A stretch of 64,000 bases of DNA from positions 3,472,001-3,536,000 of the forward strand of contig NC_003228.3 in NCBI RefSeq assembly GCF_000025985.1. Direction: 5' to 3'. Source of the DNA: Bacteroides fragilis NCTC 9343 (GTDB lineage: Bacteria > Bacteroidota > Bacteroidia > Bacteroidales > Bacteroidaceae). The notes below the pieces were generated by a model that was given only the letters and a program-made list of their open reading frames with translations, had not been told where the DNA came from and searched no databases. Positions 53,961 to 62,634 of the stretch are shown here, piece by piece. The stretch's first letter is position 1. Every line of letters starts with the position of its first letter. The position numbers were made by a program, and so were the translations under genes.

Positions 53961-54013
53961 AATTACAATATCTTAATTTACAATTTATAATTCGATATAT
54001 AGAAAATAAAAAA

Positions 54014-54034
54014 GGCTCACCTTATCGGTAAGCC
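54014..54034 (-). terminator. Attenuator terminator of the his operon
   Basis: On the minus strand GGCTTACC (54034-54027), a 5-nt loop and GGTGAGCC (54021-54014) form an 8-bp stem with one G-U pair, followed by TTTTTTATTTT. It lies between the histidine leader peptide and hisG, so it ends transcription when histidine is plentiful. Confidence 0.85.
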
Positions 54035-54079
54035 TCGTATTCTATCATATATATACACAATACCATCTTGCCCACCGAG

Positions 54080-54127
54080 TTATTCGATTGAGTAATGATG
54101 ATGACGATGTGTAATAGTAATGTTCAT
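54080..54127 (-). CDS. hisL: his operon leader peptide
   Basis: A 15-codon ORF, too short for normal gene finders: MNITITHRHHHYSIE, with four His codons in five positions (HRHHH). It lies between a perfect promoter (54147-54178) and a Rho-independent terminator (54014-54034) ahead of hisG. This is the classic arrangement for attenuation by ribosome stalling when charged histidine tRNA is scarce. The alternative anti-terminator pairing was not worked out in full. Translation starts only about 13 nt after the predicted transcription start. Confidence 0.85.
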   Translation of the reverse strand: MNITITHRHHHYSIE

Positions 54128-54146
54128 ATCTTTATTGTTTATGCGA

Positions 54147-54178
54147 CAAAAATAAAGTATTAGTTCTGAATCACCAAA
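54147..54178 (-). promoter_or_regulatory. Promoter of the his operon
   Basis: TTTG (54178-54175), exactly 20 nt, then TATTTTTG (54154-54147) on the minus strand. It directly precedes the leader peptide. Confidence 0.78.
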
Positions 54179-54207
54179 CAATTATCAGAAATTCTTCTAT
54201 TTTTCTT

Positions 54208-54699
54208 TCAAATTAAAGGAAGAATCTCTTCATCTTCTACTTCGCATGACAAAAAATGCATCTCTTCTCTGGCTTTCTCCTTCGGAAAAGTAAAGTAAGT
54301 GCAGAGAGCTTCTGTACACAATTCCTCATCTTTATTATAAAGACGTGCCTCAATTATCACAATGTTACGCTTCACTTCTTTAATATGCGCTTTGAGCACT
54401 ACATGTGAATCATTAGTACTGATCGACTTACGATAACGTGTCTCCATTTTTGATGTCACCCCCGTAGTCTGTAACTTCCGGAGAATAACCCATGCACAGA
54501 TTTCATCCAAAAGTACGGCCTGGATACCTCCATGTAGCGTATCAATCCATCCCTGGTATTCGGGACGGGGACGCCAGATGCTAATCACTTCATCGTTATC
54601 CTCATAAAATTCCATTTTCACACCGGCTTCATTGTTAGGGGCACAACCAAAGCAATTATATCCTTCCATCCCCTTCCACGGGTTAATAATTTTTTTCAT
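54208..54699 (-). CDS. PaaI-type hotdog-fold thioesterase
   Basis: 163 residues. The hotdog fold is shown by the active-site region GWIDTLHGGIQAVLLDEICAWVIL (HGG motif with an acidic residue in the following helix) and the strand SKMETRYRKSI. Such enzymes hydrolyse acyl-CoA thioesters in the cytoplasm. An N-terminal extension NPWKGMEGYNCFGCAPNNEAG carries a CxxC pair often seen in this subgroup. The gene stands alone, divergent from the pirin gene. Its substrate is unknown. Confidence 0.85.
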   Translation of the reverse strand: MKKIINPWKGMEGYNCFGCAPNNEAGVKMEFYEDNDEVISIWRPRPEYQGWIDTLHGGIQAVLLDEICAWVILRKLQTTGVTSKMETRYRKSISTNDSHVVLKAHIKEVKRNIVIIEARLYNKDEELCTEALCTYFTFPKEKAREEMHFLSCEVEDEEILPLI

Positions 54700-54820
54700 A
54701 CCTTTTTCGTTTTAGAATGCTCAAAGATATAAATCTTTTCGCAAAATGCACCCATCTCACCACCAGAACTTTATCTATAATTCGTTTGTTATACAGATGT
54801 TCTATTAAGAAAGGAAAAGT

Positions 54821-55528
54821 ATGAAAACAGTAGTAGACAAAGCCTCTTCAAGGGGTTATTTCAATCATGGTTGGCTGAAAACCCACCATACATTTAGTTT
54901 TGCAAACTATTATAACCCGTCAAGAATGCATTTCGGCGTATTGAGGGTACTGAATGATGATAGCGTTGACCCTGAAATGGGATTCGATACACACCCTCAC
55001 CAGAATATGGAAGTCATTTCTATCCCCCTGAAGGGGTATCTGAGACATGGCGACAGCGTAAAAAACACCCGGACAATCACACCCGGCGATATCCAGGTTA
55101 TGAGTACGGGGAAAGGTATCTTCCACAGTGAATATAATGGAAGTGACAAAGAGCAATTGGAATTTTTGCAAATATGGGTATTCCCGAGAATTGAAAATAC
55201 AGAGCCGGAATATAACAACTACGATATTCGTCCTTTACTGAAAAGAAACGAACTTGCTCTAATTATTTCACCGGACGGTAAAGTACCCGCTTCCATTAAG
55301 CAAGATGCATGGTTTTCTATGGGAACATTTGACGCAGGAAAGAGTTTCGAATACAAGTTGCATCAGGAAGGTAACGGAGTTTATCTTTTTATCATCGAAG
55401 GAGATGTGGAAGTTGCAGGCAACCGATTGTCACGACGTGACGGCATCGGTCTTTGGGATACAAAGAGCTTTAAAGTGGAAATAACCCAAGAAGCGACCTT
55501 ATTGCTAATGGAAGTACCAATGCGATAA
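54821..55528 (+). CDS. Pirin-family (bicupin) protein
   Basis: 235 residues. The cupin metal site is seen in GFDTHPHQNMEVISIPLKG (H-x-H) and STGKGIFHSEYN, with a second cupin at the C-terminal half lacking the full ligand set. The start MKTVVDKASSRGYFNHGWLKT, then HHTFSFANYYNPSRMHFG, is typical of pirin/YhhW. YhhW-type members show quercetin dioxygenase activity in vitro, but the natural role in anaerobes is not known. Monocistronic, followed by a hairpin shared with the convergent dsbD-like gene. Confidence 0.88.
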   Translation: MKTVVDKASSRGYFNHGWLKTHHTFSFANYYNPSRMHFGVLRVLNDDSVDPEMGFDTHPHQNMEVISIPLKGYLRHGDSVKNTRTITPGDIQVMSTGKGIFHSEYNGSDKEQLEFLQIWVFPRIENTEPEYNNYDIRPLLKRNELALIISPDGKVPASIKQDAWFSMGTFDAGKSFEYKLHQEGNGVYLFIIEGDVEVAGNRLSRRDGIGLWDTKSFKVEITQEATLLLMEVPMR

Positions 55529-55556
55529 AAATGAGTATTCATTTCGCAAAAGAATA

Positions 55557-55589
55557 AAAGGCTGCCTCCAATAGTGAAGACAGCCCTTT
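55557..55589. terminator. Terminator between pirin and DsbD-like genes
   Basis: AAAGGCTGCCT (55557-55567) pairs with AGACAGCCCTTT (55578-55589) with a mismatch and a bulge, with A-run and T-run on the two sides. It can serve both convergent genes. Confidence 0.7.
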
Positions 55590-55612
55590 ATTTATTGAGA
55601 ACACTGTATTAT

Positions 55613-57622
55613 CTATTTCTCTTTCCGATAATTTTCAAGTCCTGTTTGCAGGAAATTGATATACTTGGATATATCCTCATCATAAGCATACGACTTGTTC
55701 AGCGGATTACCCTCATTGTCTATCAGAACATAGAAAGGCTGGGCATTGGCACCAAACTTCACACGCTGCAGATAACTCCATTTATCACCTACCGTACGCA
55801 AAGTGCGTTCTGTACCATTTTCCATGATCTTCACCGGTTCAGTAAGCGGAGTCTTATTGTCAACGTAAAGAGTAATCAGTACGTAGTCATTATTGATGAT
55901 GCTGCTAACCTTCGGATCGGTCCACACGGCAAGCTCCATTTTACGACAGTTCACACAACCATATCCTGTAAAATCGAGCATTACCGGCTTGTTATGCTGA
56001 CGGGCATATTCCATACCTAAATCATAATCATCGAACTTGGCATGTACCTCATTGGTATAAAGATTAAAATCCTGGGTTTTCATAGGCGGTGCAAAAGCAC
56101 TAACCGCTTTCAAGGGTGCTCCCCATAAGCCCGGAACCATATAAACAGCAAAAGCTAATGAAACCAGTGCCATGAAGAAACGAGATACACTTACTTTCGT
56201 ATCATCGTCATCATGAGGAAATTTAATCTTACCCAACAGATAGAAACCAAGCAGAGCAAAAATAACAATCCACAAAGCAAGGAAAGTCTCACGATCCAGA
56301 ATTCTCCATCCATAAGCCAAATCGGCAACAGACAGGAATTTTAAAGCAAAAGCTAATTCCAGGAAACCCAATGTCACTTTAATCACATTCATCCAACCGC
56401 CAGACTTAGGCATTGACTTCAGCCAAGACGGAAATAAAGCGAATAAAGTAAATGGCAGAGCCAATGCAATAGCAAAGCCCAACATACCAATCGCGGGAGC
56501 GACTACACTACCTGTAGTAGAAACCTGTACCAACAAAAATCCGATAATAGGACCTGTACAAGAAAAAGATACAAGCGATAATGTAAACGCCATCAAAAAA
56601 ATACTCAGTAATCCGCTTGTAGCTTCCGCCTTGCTATCCACTGCCGTACTCCATTTTGCGGGAAGTGTCAGTTCGAAAGCTCCGAAGAAAGAAGCAGCAA
56701 ATACGATCAACATCAGACAGAACAAGATATTGAAAACAGCATTAGTGGAAAGGGCATTCAAAGCACTGGCACCAAATATCAAGGTAATGGCAAGGCCAAG
56801 CGCTACATAGATTACCACGATGGATGCCCCATAAGTCCATGCATCCCGGATACCTTTCTTTTTGTCCTTGCTTCGCTTCAGGAAGAAACTTACAGTCATC
56901 GGAATGATAGGCCATACACAAGGAGTGAACAAGGCCAGCAAACCTCCTAAAAATCCTGTAATAAAAATATAGATCCATGACATATCTTCCTGAGAGTTTG
57001 CCTCACCGAATTTCTTCAAATCATTAATTACAGGCTTCCATAAGTCAACACTGCCTATCGCAGTGGTAACAGTTGTAGCTGTCGGTTCTACAATACTGTC
57101 TGTAACAGTGGCGACTGGCTCTTTTACCGGAGTTGCAGGGGTTTCTTTTGCCGAGACTTCGGCAGTAGCAGCGGCTTTACCCGAAAATTTAAAGGGAACT
57201 TGTGTAGGAGGCAGACAATTTTCATCGTTGCATGCACCATATTCCAGATACCCTTCTATTGAATAGTCACTGCCGGTAAACTTTATCTTCTGTATAAATT
57301 GAGCCGTTTTTTCAAAATAGCGTACTTTCATTTCGAACAGTTTGTCAAAGTCCGAAACTTCTTTTCCCCGAGGGGTTAATTTACCAACAACTTCGGCACC
57401 TGACATCTTCTCTACATTAAAAGTAGCGGAGATAGGACCACCATCACCTAAATCGGTAGAATATACATGCCAACCGGCATCGATCGTACCTGTAAAAACG
57501 ATTTCCGCTTCGGCTCCCGACAGGGTTTTCAGCTCCGTTTTAAACTTCACAGGCTCTTGTATCTGTGCCTGCGCCGTAAATACGACCAGCAACAAAAGCA
57601 GAAAAAAGGATAATTTCTTCAT
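55613..57622 (-). CDS. DsbD-like thiol:disulfide interchange protein
   Basis: 669 residues. A signal peptide is followed by an N-terminal DsbD-alpha-like domain (YGACNDENCLPPTQVPF, redox Cys pair). After a Thr/Val/Ala-rich linker come eight transmembrane helices (about 215-500) with the paired membrane cysteines in LFTPCVWPIIPM and SFSCTGPIIGFLL. The C-terminal thioredoxin domain has the active site GYGCVNCRKME. The protein moves electrons from cytoplasmic thioredoxin to periplasmic partners. All three redox pairs are intact. It may reduce the exported thioredoxin-like protein at 35612 or the CTSC lipoprotein at 17498; this is inference. Confidence 0.92.
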   Translation of the reverse strand: MKKLSFFLLLLLVVFTAQAQIQEPVKFKTELKTLSGAEAEIVFTGTIDAGWHVYSTDLGDGGPISATFNVEKMSGAEVVGKLTPRGKEVSDFDKLFEMKVRYFEKTAQFIQKIKFTGSDYSIEGYLEYGACNDENCLPPTQVPFKFSGKAAATAEVSAKETPATPVKEPVATVTDSIVEPTATTVTTAIGSVDLWKPVINDLKKFGEANSQEDMSWIYIFITGFLGGLLALFTPCVWPIIPMTVSFFLKRSKDKKKGIRDAWTYGASIVVIYVALGLAITLIFGASALNALSTNAVFNILFCLMLIVFAASFFGAFELTLPAKWSTAVDSKAEATSGLLSIFLMAFTLSLVSFSCTGPIIGFLLVQVSTTGSVVAPAIGMLGFAIALALPFTLFALFPSWLKSMPKSGGWMNVIKVTLGFLELAFALKFLSVADLAYGWRILDRETFLALWIVIFALLGFYLLGKIKFPHDDDDTKVSVSRFFMALVSLAFAVYMVPGLWGAPLKAVSAFAPPMKTQDFNLYTNEVHAKFDDYDLGMEYARQHNKPVMLDFTGYGCVNCRKMELAVWTDPKVSSIINNDYVLITLYVDNKTPLTEPVKIMENGTERTLRTVGDKWSYLQRVKFGANAQPFYVLIDNEGNPLNKSYAYDEDISKYINFLQTGLENYRKEK

Positions 57623-57722
57623 TCTTTAAAATTGTTTATGATGTTTCTAGAAATATAACAGCTATCGGATTTTCCCGGTTTGAGGTTTTGGCTAATCTTA
57701 AAAAGCTATTATTTATTTATAA

Positions 57723-58022
57723 CTAAAATTCATAATCTACACAAGCCCGACTTTCTTTTGTCTCTGCCAAAATCTTACCGGCAGCCACATGCTCGGGATG
57801 GGTAGCATAGAACTTCACATCATCCAGATTATCAAATTCACTATACAACGCAATATTCCAGGTTTCTCCCGGATTCATATTCAATCCGACTTCAATTTTG
57901 CGGATCACAGAGATTTTAGCAGGTAATGCTTCAATAGCCTCCTTAAAACTATTCATCACAACAAGTTTCTCTTCTACAGGAACGTCGTCTCTTAACTTAA
58001 ATAATACAATGTGTTTTACCAT
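57723..58022 (-). CDS. Dabb (stress-responsive A/B barrel) domain protein
   Basis: 99 residues, one ferredoxin-like alpha/beta barrel domain: VKHIVLFKLRDDV start, MNSFKEAIEALP helix, IRKIEVGLNMN strand, NIALYSEFDNLDDVKFYATHPEH, and AGKILAETKESRACVDYEF end. Members are small cytoplasmic dimers, some linked to stress in plants, others enzymes on polyketides. The role in Bacteroides is unknown. Divergent from the uridine kinase gene. Confidence 0.88.
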   Translation of the reverse strand: MVKHIVLFKLRDDVPVEEKLVVMNSFKEAIEALPAKISVIRKIEVGLNMNPGETWNIALYSEFDNLDDVKFYATHPEHVAAGKILAETKESRACVDYEF

Positions 58023-58123
58023 TACGTTGTTATTTTAATTATTTGTTTTTATATTTGTCAGCCAAAGCTGTTTTTTACAGTTGCAAAATTACTCTATTTG
58101 TTTCAAATATACACTATAAAAGG

Positions 58124-58738
58124 ATGTTAATAATAGGAATAGCAGGCGGAACAGGCTCGGGAAAGACCACCGTCGTACGGAAAATCATTGAGAGTCTACC
58201 AGCTGGTGAAGTAGTATTGCTACCTCAGGATTCATACTATAAAGACAGTAGCCACGTACCGGTTGAAGAACGCCAGAATATCAATTTTGACCATCCCGAT
58301 GCTTTTGAATGGAGCCTTTTGTCTAAACATGTTGCCCTCCTTAAAGAAGGCAAGTGTATCGAACAACCCACCTATTCTTATTTGACTTGTACCCGCCAAC
58401 CCGAAACGATCCATATTGAACCACGTGAAGTGGTCATAATCGAAGGTATCCTGGCTTTATGTGACAAAAAGCTGCGCAATATGATGGATCTGAAAATATT
58501 TGTAGATGCCGATCCGGACGAACGGTTGATCCGTGTGATCCAACGTGACGTAGTGGAAAGGGGCCGCACTGCAGAGGCTGTAATGGAGCGATATACGCGC
58601 GTGCTGAAACCTATGCATTTACAGTTCATCGAACCATGTAAACGCTACGCAGATTTGATTGTTCCCGAAGGAGGGAGCAATCAAGTAGCCATCGATATAT
58701 TGACCATGTACATAAAAAAACACATCGGTAGGCCATGA
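58124..58738 (+). CDS. udk: Uridine kinase
   Basis: 204 residues from the ATG at 58124; the frame is open upstream but MLIIGIAGGTGSGKTTVVRK is the normal start with the Walker A loop GGTGSGKTT at residues 7-15. The motifs LPQDSYYKD (substrate Asp), NFDHPDAFEWSLL and FVDADPDERLIRVIQRD are those of uridine/cytidine kinase. It phosphorylates uridine or cytidine in pyrimidine salvage. It overlaps the start of the MltF-like gene by 4 nt (ATGA). Confidence 0.93.
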   Translation: MLIIGIAGGTGSGKTTVVRKIIESLPAGEVVLLPQDSYYKDSSHVPVEERQNINFDHPDAFEWSLLSKHVALLKEGKCIEQPTYSYLTCTRQPETIHIEPREVVIIEGILALCDKKLRNMMDLKIFVDADPDERLIRVIQRDVVERGRTAEAVMERYTRVLKPMHLQFIEPCKRYADLIVPEGGSNQVAIDILTMYIKKHIGRP

Positions 58739-60126
58739 AACGGCATCTGATAATTTACTCCCTGCTTTTTCTTCTTTTCTGTGTATTGTCTTGCCGCAAC
58801 AAACAAGCAGTAGCTACAGAGGAGTCCTCTGCACACGATCTGGAACAAATCAAAGATAGCGGAGAACTCGTTGTTCTGACTCTTTATAGTTCTACTTCTT
58901 ATTTCATCTATCGTGGGCAAGACATGGGTTTCCAATACGAACTCAGTGAACAATTTGCCAAAAGTTTAGGAGTGAAATTGCGAATAGAAGTAGCCAAAAA
59001 CGTACCGGAACTCATCCGAAAGTTACTAAATGGCGAAGGAGATATTATCGCATACAATATTCCGATTACTAAAGAATTAAAAGACAGCCTGATCTATTGT
59101 GGCGAAGAAGTAATCACCCACCAGGTAATTGTCCAACGAACCAATGGGAAAACAAAACCGCTAAAAGATGTAACTGAGTTGGTCGGAAAAAATATATATG
59201 TGAAACCGGGCAAATATTACGAACGATTGGTTAACTTGAATAAAGAGCTGGGAGGAGGCATTCTGATTCATCAAGTAACCAATGACAGCATTACTGCCGA
59301 GGATTTGATAACCCAAGTTGCACAAGGTAAAATTCCTTATACAGTGGCTGATAATGATGTCGCTAAGTTGAATGCAACTTATTATCCTAACCTGAACACT
59401 AGTCTGTCTATCAGTTTTGACCAACGCGCTTCCTGGGCCGTACGTAAAGATTGTCCGCAACTGGCAGCAGCAGCAGACGAATGGCATAAACAGAATATGA
59501 CTTCGCCGGCATATACCGCAAGTATGAAACGATATTTTGAGATCAGTAAAGCAATGCCTCATTCTCCCATTTTATCCTTAAAAGAGGGTAAAATCTCTCA
59601 TTATGACAACTTATTCAAGAAATATGCGCAAGAGATAGGTTGGGACTGGCGTCTGTTGGCATCCTTGGCCTATACCGAATCGAACTTCGATACAACTGCC
59701 GTATCATGGGCCGGAGCAAAGGGACTGATGCAATTAATGCCTGCCACCGCCCGTGCAATGGGGGTTCCACCGGGCAAAGAGCAAAACCCGGAAGAAAGTA
59801 TCAAAGCTGCGGTGAAATACATTGCAGCGACAGATCGCAGCCTAAGCATGGTGCCGGATAAACAGGAACGGATTAAGTTTATACTCGCTTCATATAATGC
59901 CGGGCTGGGACATATTTTTGACGCAATTGCACTGGCAGATAAATACGGTAAGAATAAAACCGTATGGACAGACAATGTGGAAAATTACATCCTACTAAAA
60001 AGCAATGAAGAATATTTCACTGATCCGGTATGCAAAAACGGATATTTCCGTGGAATAGAGACCTACAATTTCGTCAGAGACATTAACTCAAGATATGAAT
60101 CGTATAAGAAGAAAATAAAAAGTTGA
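58735..60126 (+). CDS. mltF: MltF-like membrane-bound lytic transglycosylase
   Basis: 463 residues. The lipoprotein signal is LLFLLFCVLSCRNK (Cys about 20). The first half is a periplasmic-binding-protein-like (SBP_bac_3) module (SGELVVLTLYSSTSYF, DMGFQYELSEQFAKSLG). The second half is a lysozyme-like SLT domain: LLASLAYTESNFDTTAVSWAGA with the catalytic Glu, then GLMQLMPATARAMGV and LASYNAGLGHI. It cleaves peptidoglycan glycan strands. Coupled to udk by a 4-nt overlap. Confidence 0.92.
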   Translation: MKRHLIIYSLLFLLFCVLSCRNKQAVATEESSAHDLEQIKDSGELVVLTLYSSTSYFIYRGQDMGFQYELSEQFAKSLGVKLRIEVAKNVPELIRKLLNGEGDIIAYNIPITKELKDSLIYCGEEVITHQVIVQRTNGKTKPLKDVTELVGKNIYVKPGKYYERLVNLNKELGGGILIHQVTNDSITAEDLITQVAQGKIPYTVADNDVAKLNATYYPNLNTSLSISFDQRASWAVRKDCPQLAAAADEWHKQNMTSPAYTASMKRYFEISKAMPHSPILSLKEGKISHYDNLFKKYAQEIGWDWRLLASLAYTESNFDTTAVSWAGAKGLMQLMPATARAMGVPPGKEQNPEESIKAAVKYIAATDRSLSMVPDKQERIKFILASYNAGLGHIFDAIALADKYGKNKTVWTDNVENYILLKSNEEYFTDPVCKNGYFRGIETYNFVRDINSRYESYKKKIKS

Positions 60127-60130
60127 AATA

Positions 60131-60165
60131 GGGCAAAAGCTCGCAATTATAAGAATTGCAAGCCC
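60131..60165. terminator. Hairpin between convergent mltF and symporter genes
   Basis: GCAATT-ATAAG-AATTGC (60143-60159) with outer GGGC (60131-60134) and GCCC (60162-60165) parts pairing. The U-run is missing on both sides, so it is a modest terminator candidate. Confidence 0.5.
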
Positions 60166-60185
60166 TTGACAGCATATAGTATATT

Positions 60186-61739
60186 TTATTTTTTCCCTTT
60201 CTCTGTTAATAAACTCACAATAATAACGGCTGCTACCGATAATGGCAATGCAAACAATATCGGATCTATCATCGGAAAAGGATAGGCTTCGATCAACACA
60301 TCCTTACCGAAAAGCCACCTGCATACCCCCATTGCCGCAGCCTCTTTCTGGTGCAGAAAGGCCAGCGCAAACAAACTACCTATAGTCCCTATCCAAAGGC
60401 TTGCCATCACTCCCTGACGGGTAGCACGTCTCCAATATAAAGCACAAAAATAGGCCGGCAGGAAAGCTGCAGCACAAATACCCATAAAAATAGAAGTTCC
60501 ACGGGCTATAATATCGTTGGGCAACATATAGCAGATAATATAACTCACTAAAATTGAAAATAAAACTCCCAAACGGATCACATTAGTCAATTTACCACGT
60601 GAACGAGGCTTGTAAGTACCATAAATATCGGAACCAACCGAAGCTCCCATCGTATGAAACTGTGAACTCAGTGTAGACATGCTGGCAGAAAGGATACAGA
60701 GCATAAAAAGAGCGGCAAACCAATCCGGCATTGCCTTATTTATAAAGTATGGGATGATTTTATCCATATCTTTGACTGCTTCCGTAGCTACAACACCTTC
60801 GGTCTTAAGAAAGAAAAGATTGCTCAATGCACCTGCATGATAAATAGCACCTACGGTAATAATCAGAAAAAAACACCCGATAAAAACCCCACGGTTTAGT
60901 TGTTTGCTACTTTCAACCGTCATAAAACGCACAACCAACTGAGGCTGCGCAAGACAACCGATTCCAACTCCCAAGATAAGAGAAGTGACTAATGTATACC
61001 ATTGAGGTGAACCGGTAACAGGCATAGCCGTCCACCCTTGATGTCCCAACGCCTTAAATTTTTCAGGAACTAAGGGAGCTATGTCCGTCAGAGCCTGATT
61101 GGCTTCAGTAAAGCCCATATCCAGTACCCGATACAACGAAAAAAGCAGAAACAGCATACAGCCAAACATAATAACTGCCTGTAAAGCATCTGTATACATT
61201 ACTCCTTTCATACCTCCTGCGATCACATAGGCAGCTATTACCAACGTAAATATTAAAAGTGAAATATTAAAATCAATCTGGAAAATCTGTTCGATAAAGA
61301 CAGCACCACCTTTCATAACCACTGCGGCATACAAAGGCATTCCGAGGAAAATCACTGCGGCAACAAAGACTTGTATTCCCCGTGAACGATAATGCCTGCC
61401 TAACAATTGAGGAAATGTACTTACATTCAATTTAGCACCCATTCGCCGCGTCCGGAGTCCGAAAAAAATAAAGGCAATCACTACACCTATAAACATATTC
61501 AAAAAGCAAAGCCACTGAATACCCATACCAAAAGCTGCTGCTACCCCACCAAAGCCGACAATAGCAGAAGCTGATATAAAAGTGGCACCGTAAGAGAGTG
61601 CCATGACAAACGGATTCATCTGTCGACCTCCTACCAGGTAATCACTGGCGGAGGATGTTTTCTTATAACCTAAAAAACCAAGATAGGCCAGTGACAGCAG
61701 ATAGGCTATCACAATCAGTCCAAGTGTAAATGTATTCAT
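60186..61739 (-). CDS. Sodium:solute symporter (SSS family)
   Basis: 517 residues with about 13 transmembrane helices, full length for the family. The N-terminal region LAYLGFLGYKKTSSASDYLVGGRQMNP is the usual SSS start, and GFGGVAAAFGMGIQWLCFLN and VIAGGMKGVMYTDALQAVIM mark the core. It imports an organic solute with sodium; closest in feel to the pantothenate/proline branch, but substrate cannot be assigned. Its ATG overlaps by 4 nt the stop of a 41-residue membrane peptide gene (61736-61861), the pattern of two-part symporters. Confidence 0.9.
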   Translation of the reverse strand: MNTFTLGLIVIAYLLSLAYLGFLGYKKTSSASDYLVGGRQMNPFVMALSYGATFISASAIVGFGGVAAAFGMGIQWLCFLNMFIGVVIAFIFFGLRTRRMGAKLNVSTFPQLLGRHYRSRGIQVFVAAVIFLGMPLYAAVVMKGGAVFIEQIFQIDFNISLLIFTLVIAAYVIAGGMKGVMYTDALQAVIMFGCMLFLLFSLYRVLDMGFTEANQALTDIAPLVPEKFKALGHQGWTAMPVTGSPQWYTLVTSLILGVGIGCLAQPQLVVRFMTVESSKQLNRGVFIGCFFLIITVGAIYHAGALSNLFFLKTEGVVATEAVKDMDKIIPYFINKAMPDWFAALFMLCILSASMSTLSSQFHTMGASVGSDIYGTYKPRSRGKLTNVIRLGVLFSILVSYIICYMLPNDIIARGTSIFMGICAAAFLPAYFCALYWRRATRQGVMASLWIGTIGSLFALAFLHQKEAAAMGVCRWLFGKDVLIEAYPFPMIDPILFALPLSVAAVIIVSLLTEKGKK

Positions 61740-61861
61740 CGTGTTTTATCTTTTTCGTCGTCTTTATTCCAGTATTTGAAGCCAAACCAAGCAGCAAAGA
61801 GCACACATACTACCGAAAGCAAGTATGGCAAAATGATAAGTGAGTCGCTAATTCCAAACAT
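61736..61861 (-). CDS. Small accessory membrane peptide of the SSS symporter
   Basis: 41 residues: MFGISDSLIILPYLLSVV, then CVLFAAWFGFKYWNKDDEKDKTR in reduced form, that is one transmembrane helix and a charged cytoplasmic tail. The stop TGA overlaps the symporter ATG (ATGA), so the two are translationally coupled. Small single-helix partners such as YhdT of PanF and similar short genes in front of other SSS genes are known. A -7 box (TACATTTG at 61892-61899) lies 30 nt upstream of its ATG. Confidence 0.8.
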   Translation of the reverse strand: MFGISDSLIILPYLLSVVCVLFAAWFGFKYWNKDDEKDKTR

Positions 61862-61891
61862 TCGTGTATCAGATTTCGATTAATATTGGTG

Positions 61892-61899
61892 CAAATGTA
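61892..61899 (-). promoter_or_regulatory. -7 promoter element of the symporter operon
   Basis: TACATTTG on the minus strand, 30 nt before the start of the small subunit at 61861. Confidence 0.5.
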
Positions 61900-61963
61900 A
61901 GGAATTTATTGAAATAGAGAAACAAAATGCAGAAATTATCAGAAGGAAAGGAATAAAAATAAA

Positions 61964-61994
61964 AAAGCTGCCTCGTTTTATCAGAAGCAGCTTT
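61964..61994 (-). terminator. Terminator after the exported nitroreductase gene
   Basis: AAAGCTGC (61964-61971) pairs perfectly with GCAGCTTT (61987-61994), extended by one CTC/GA mismatch region; on the minus strand TTTTTTAT follows. It lies 20 nt beyond the stop at 62015. Confidence 0.8.
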
Positions 61995-62014
61995 CAGAAA
62001 AGCCAATAAACGGT

Positions 62015-62620
62015 TTAAAACTTATCGTAATGAATTTTTTTCTCATCAAATTTCTGTTTAGGCTCTTGGGTAGTTGCCGGATAACCAAACGGAATCACAC
62101 ACAGGGGCACTATATTCCCCGGAAGCTCCGTATATTTACGAACAACCCTGATACGGTCTTCATAAGGATAAGCAGCTGTCCATACCGCACCCAGCCCCTG
62201 TGCTTCGGCAGCCAATAATATATTCTGTGCAGCAGCCGAACAATCCAGATACCAATAGGAAGATTGAGCTACATCTCCACATACAACAATGGCATAGCGA
62301 GCTTGAGTCAGCATCTTTGCATAAGGTAAAGCAGCGGCCATCGAATCAAGAGCAACCCGGTCGGTGACCAATACAAACTCCCACGGACGAATATCTTTTC
62401 CGGACGGTGCAGCCATTCCGGCACGTAGCATCCAATCTATTTTTTCTTTTTCTACTTCCTTGTCTAAATAAGCCCGCACACTTTTACGTGCAAAAATATT
62501 ATCCAACGCAGCATTGGATGTCGAAGGGACTTCTCCTTGAGAAGCAGATGAACAAGCTGCGAATGAAATCATTCCCAGTATCCCGATCACCCATACATAA
62601 ACTGCTTTCTTTATTACCAT
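62015..62620 (-). CDS. Exported nitroreductase-family lipoprotein
   Basis: 201 residues. The signal ends in a lipobox (LGMISFAACSSAS; Cys about 23), so the enzyme is outside the cytoplasm. The nitroreductase fold is clear: IFARKSVRAYLDKEVEKEK, RAGMAAPSGKDIRPWEFVLV, then AAQNILLAAEAQGLGAVWTAA and CVIPFGYPA, including the FMN-binding Arg and Ser positions. A flavin enzyme in the periplasm is unusual, since FMN must be delivered there. It starts 14 nt after metH and is probably on the same transcript. Confidence 0.88.
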   Translation of the reverse strand: MVIKKAVYVWVIGILGMISFAACSSASQGEVPSTSNAALDNIFARKSVRAYLDKEVEKEKIDWMLRAGMAAPSGKDIRPWEFVLVTDRVALDSMAAALPYAKMLTQARYAIVVCGDVAQSSYWYLDCSAAAQNILLAAEAQGLGAVWTAAYPYEDRIRVVRKYTELPGNIVPLCVIPFGYPATTQEPKQKFDEKKIHYDKF

Positions 62621-62634
62621 AATTTCTTTTTATA

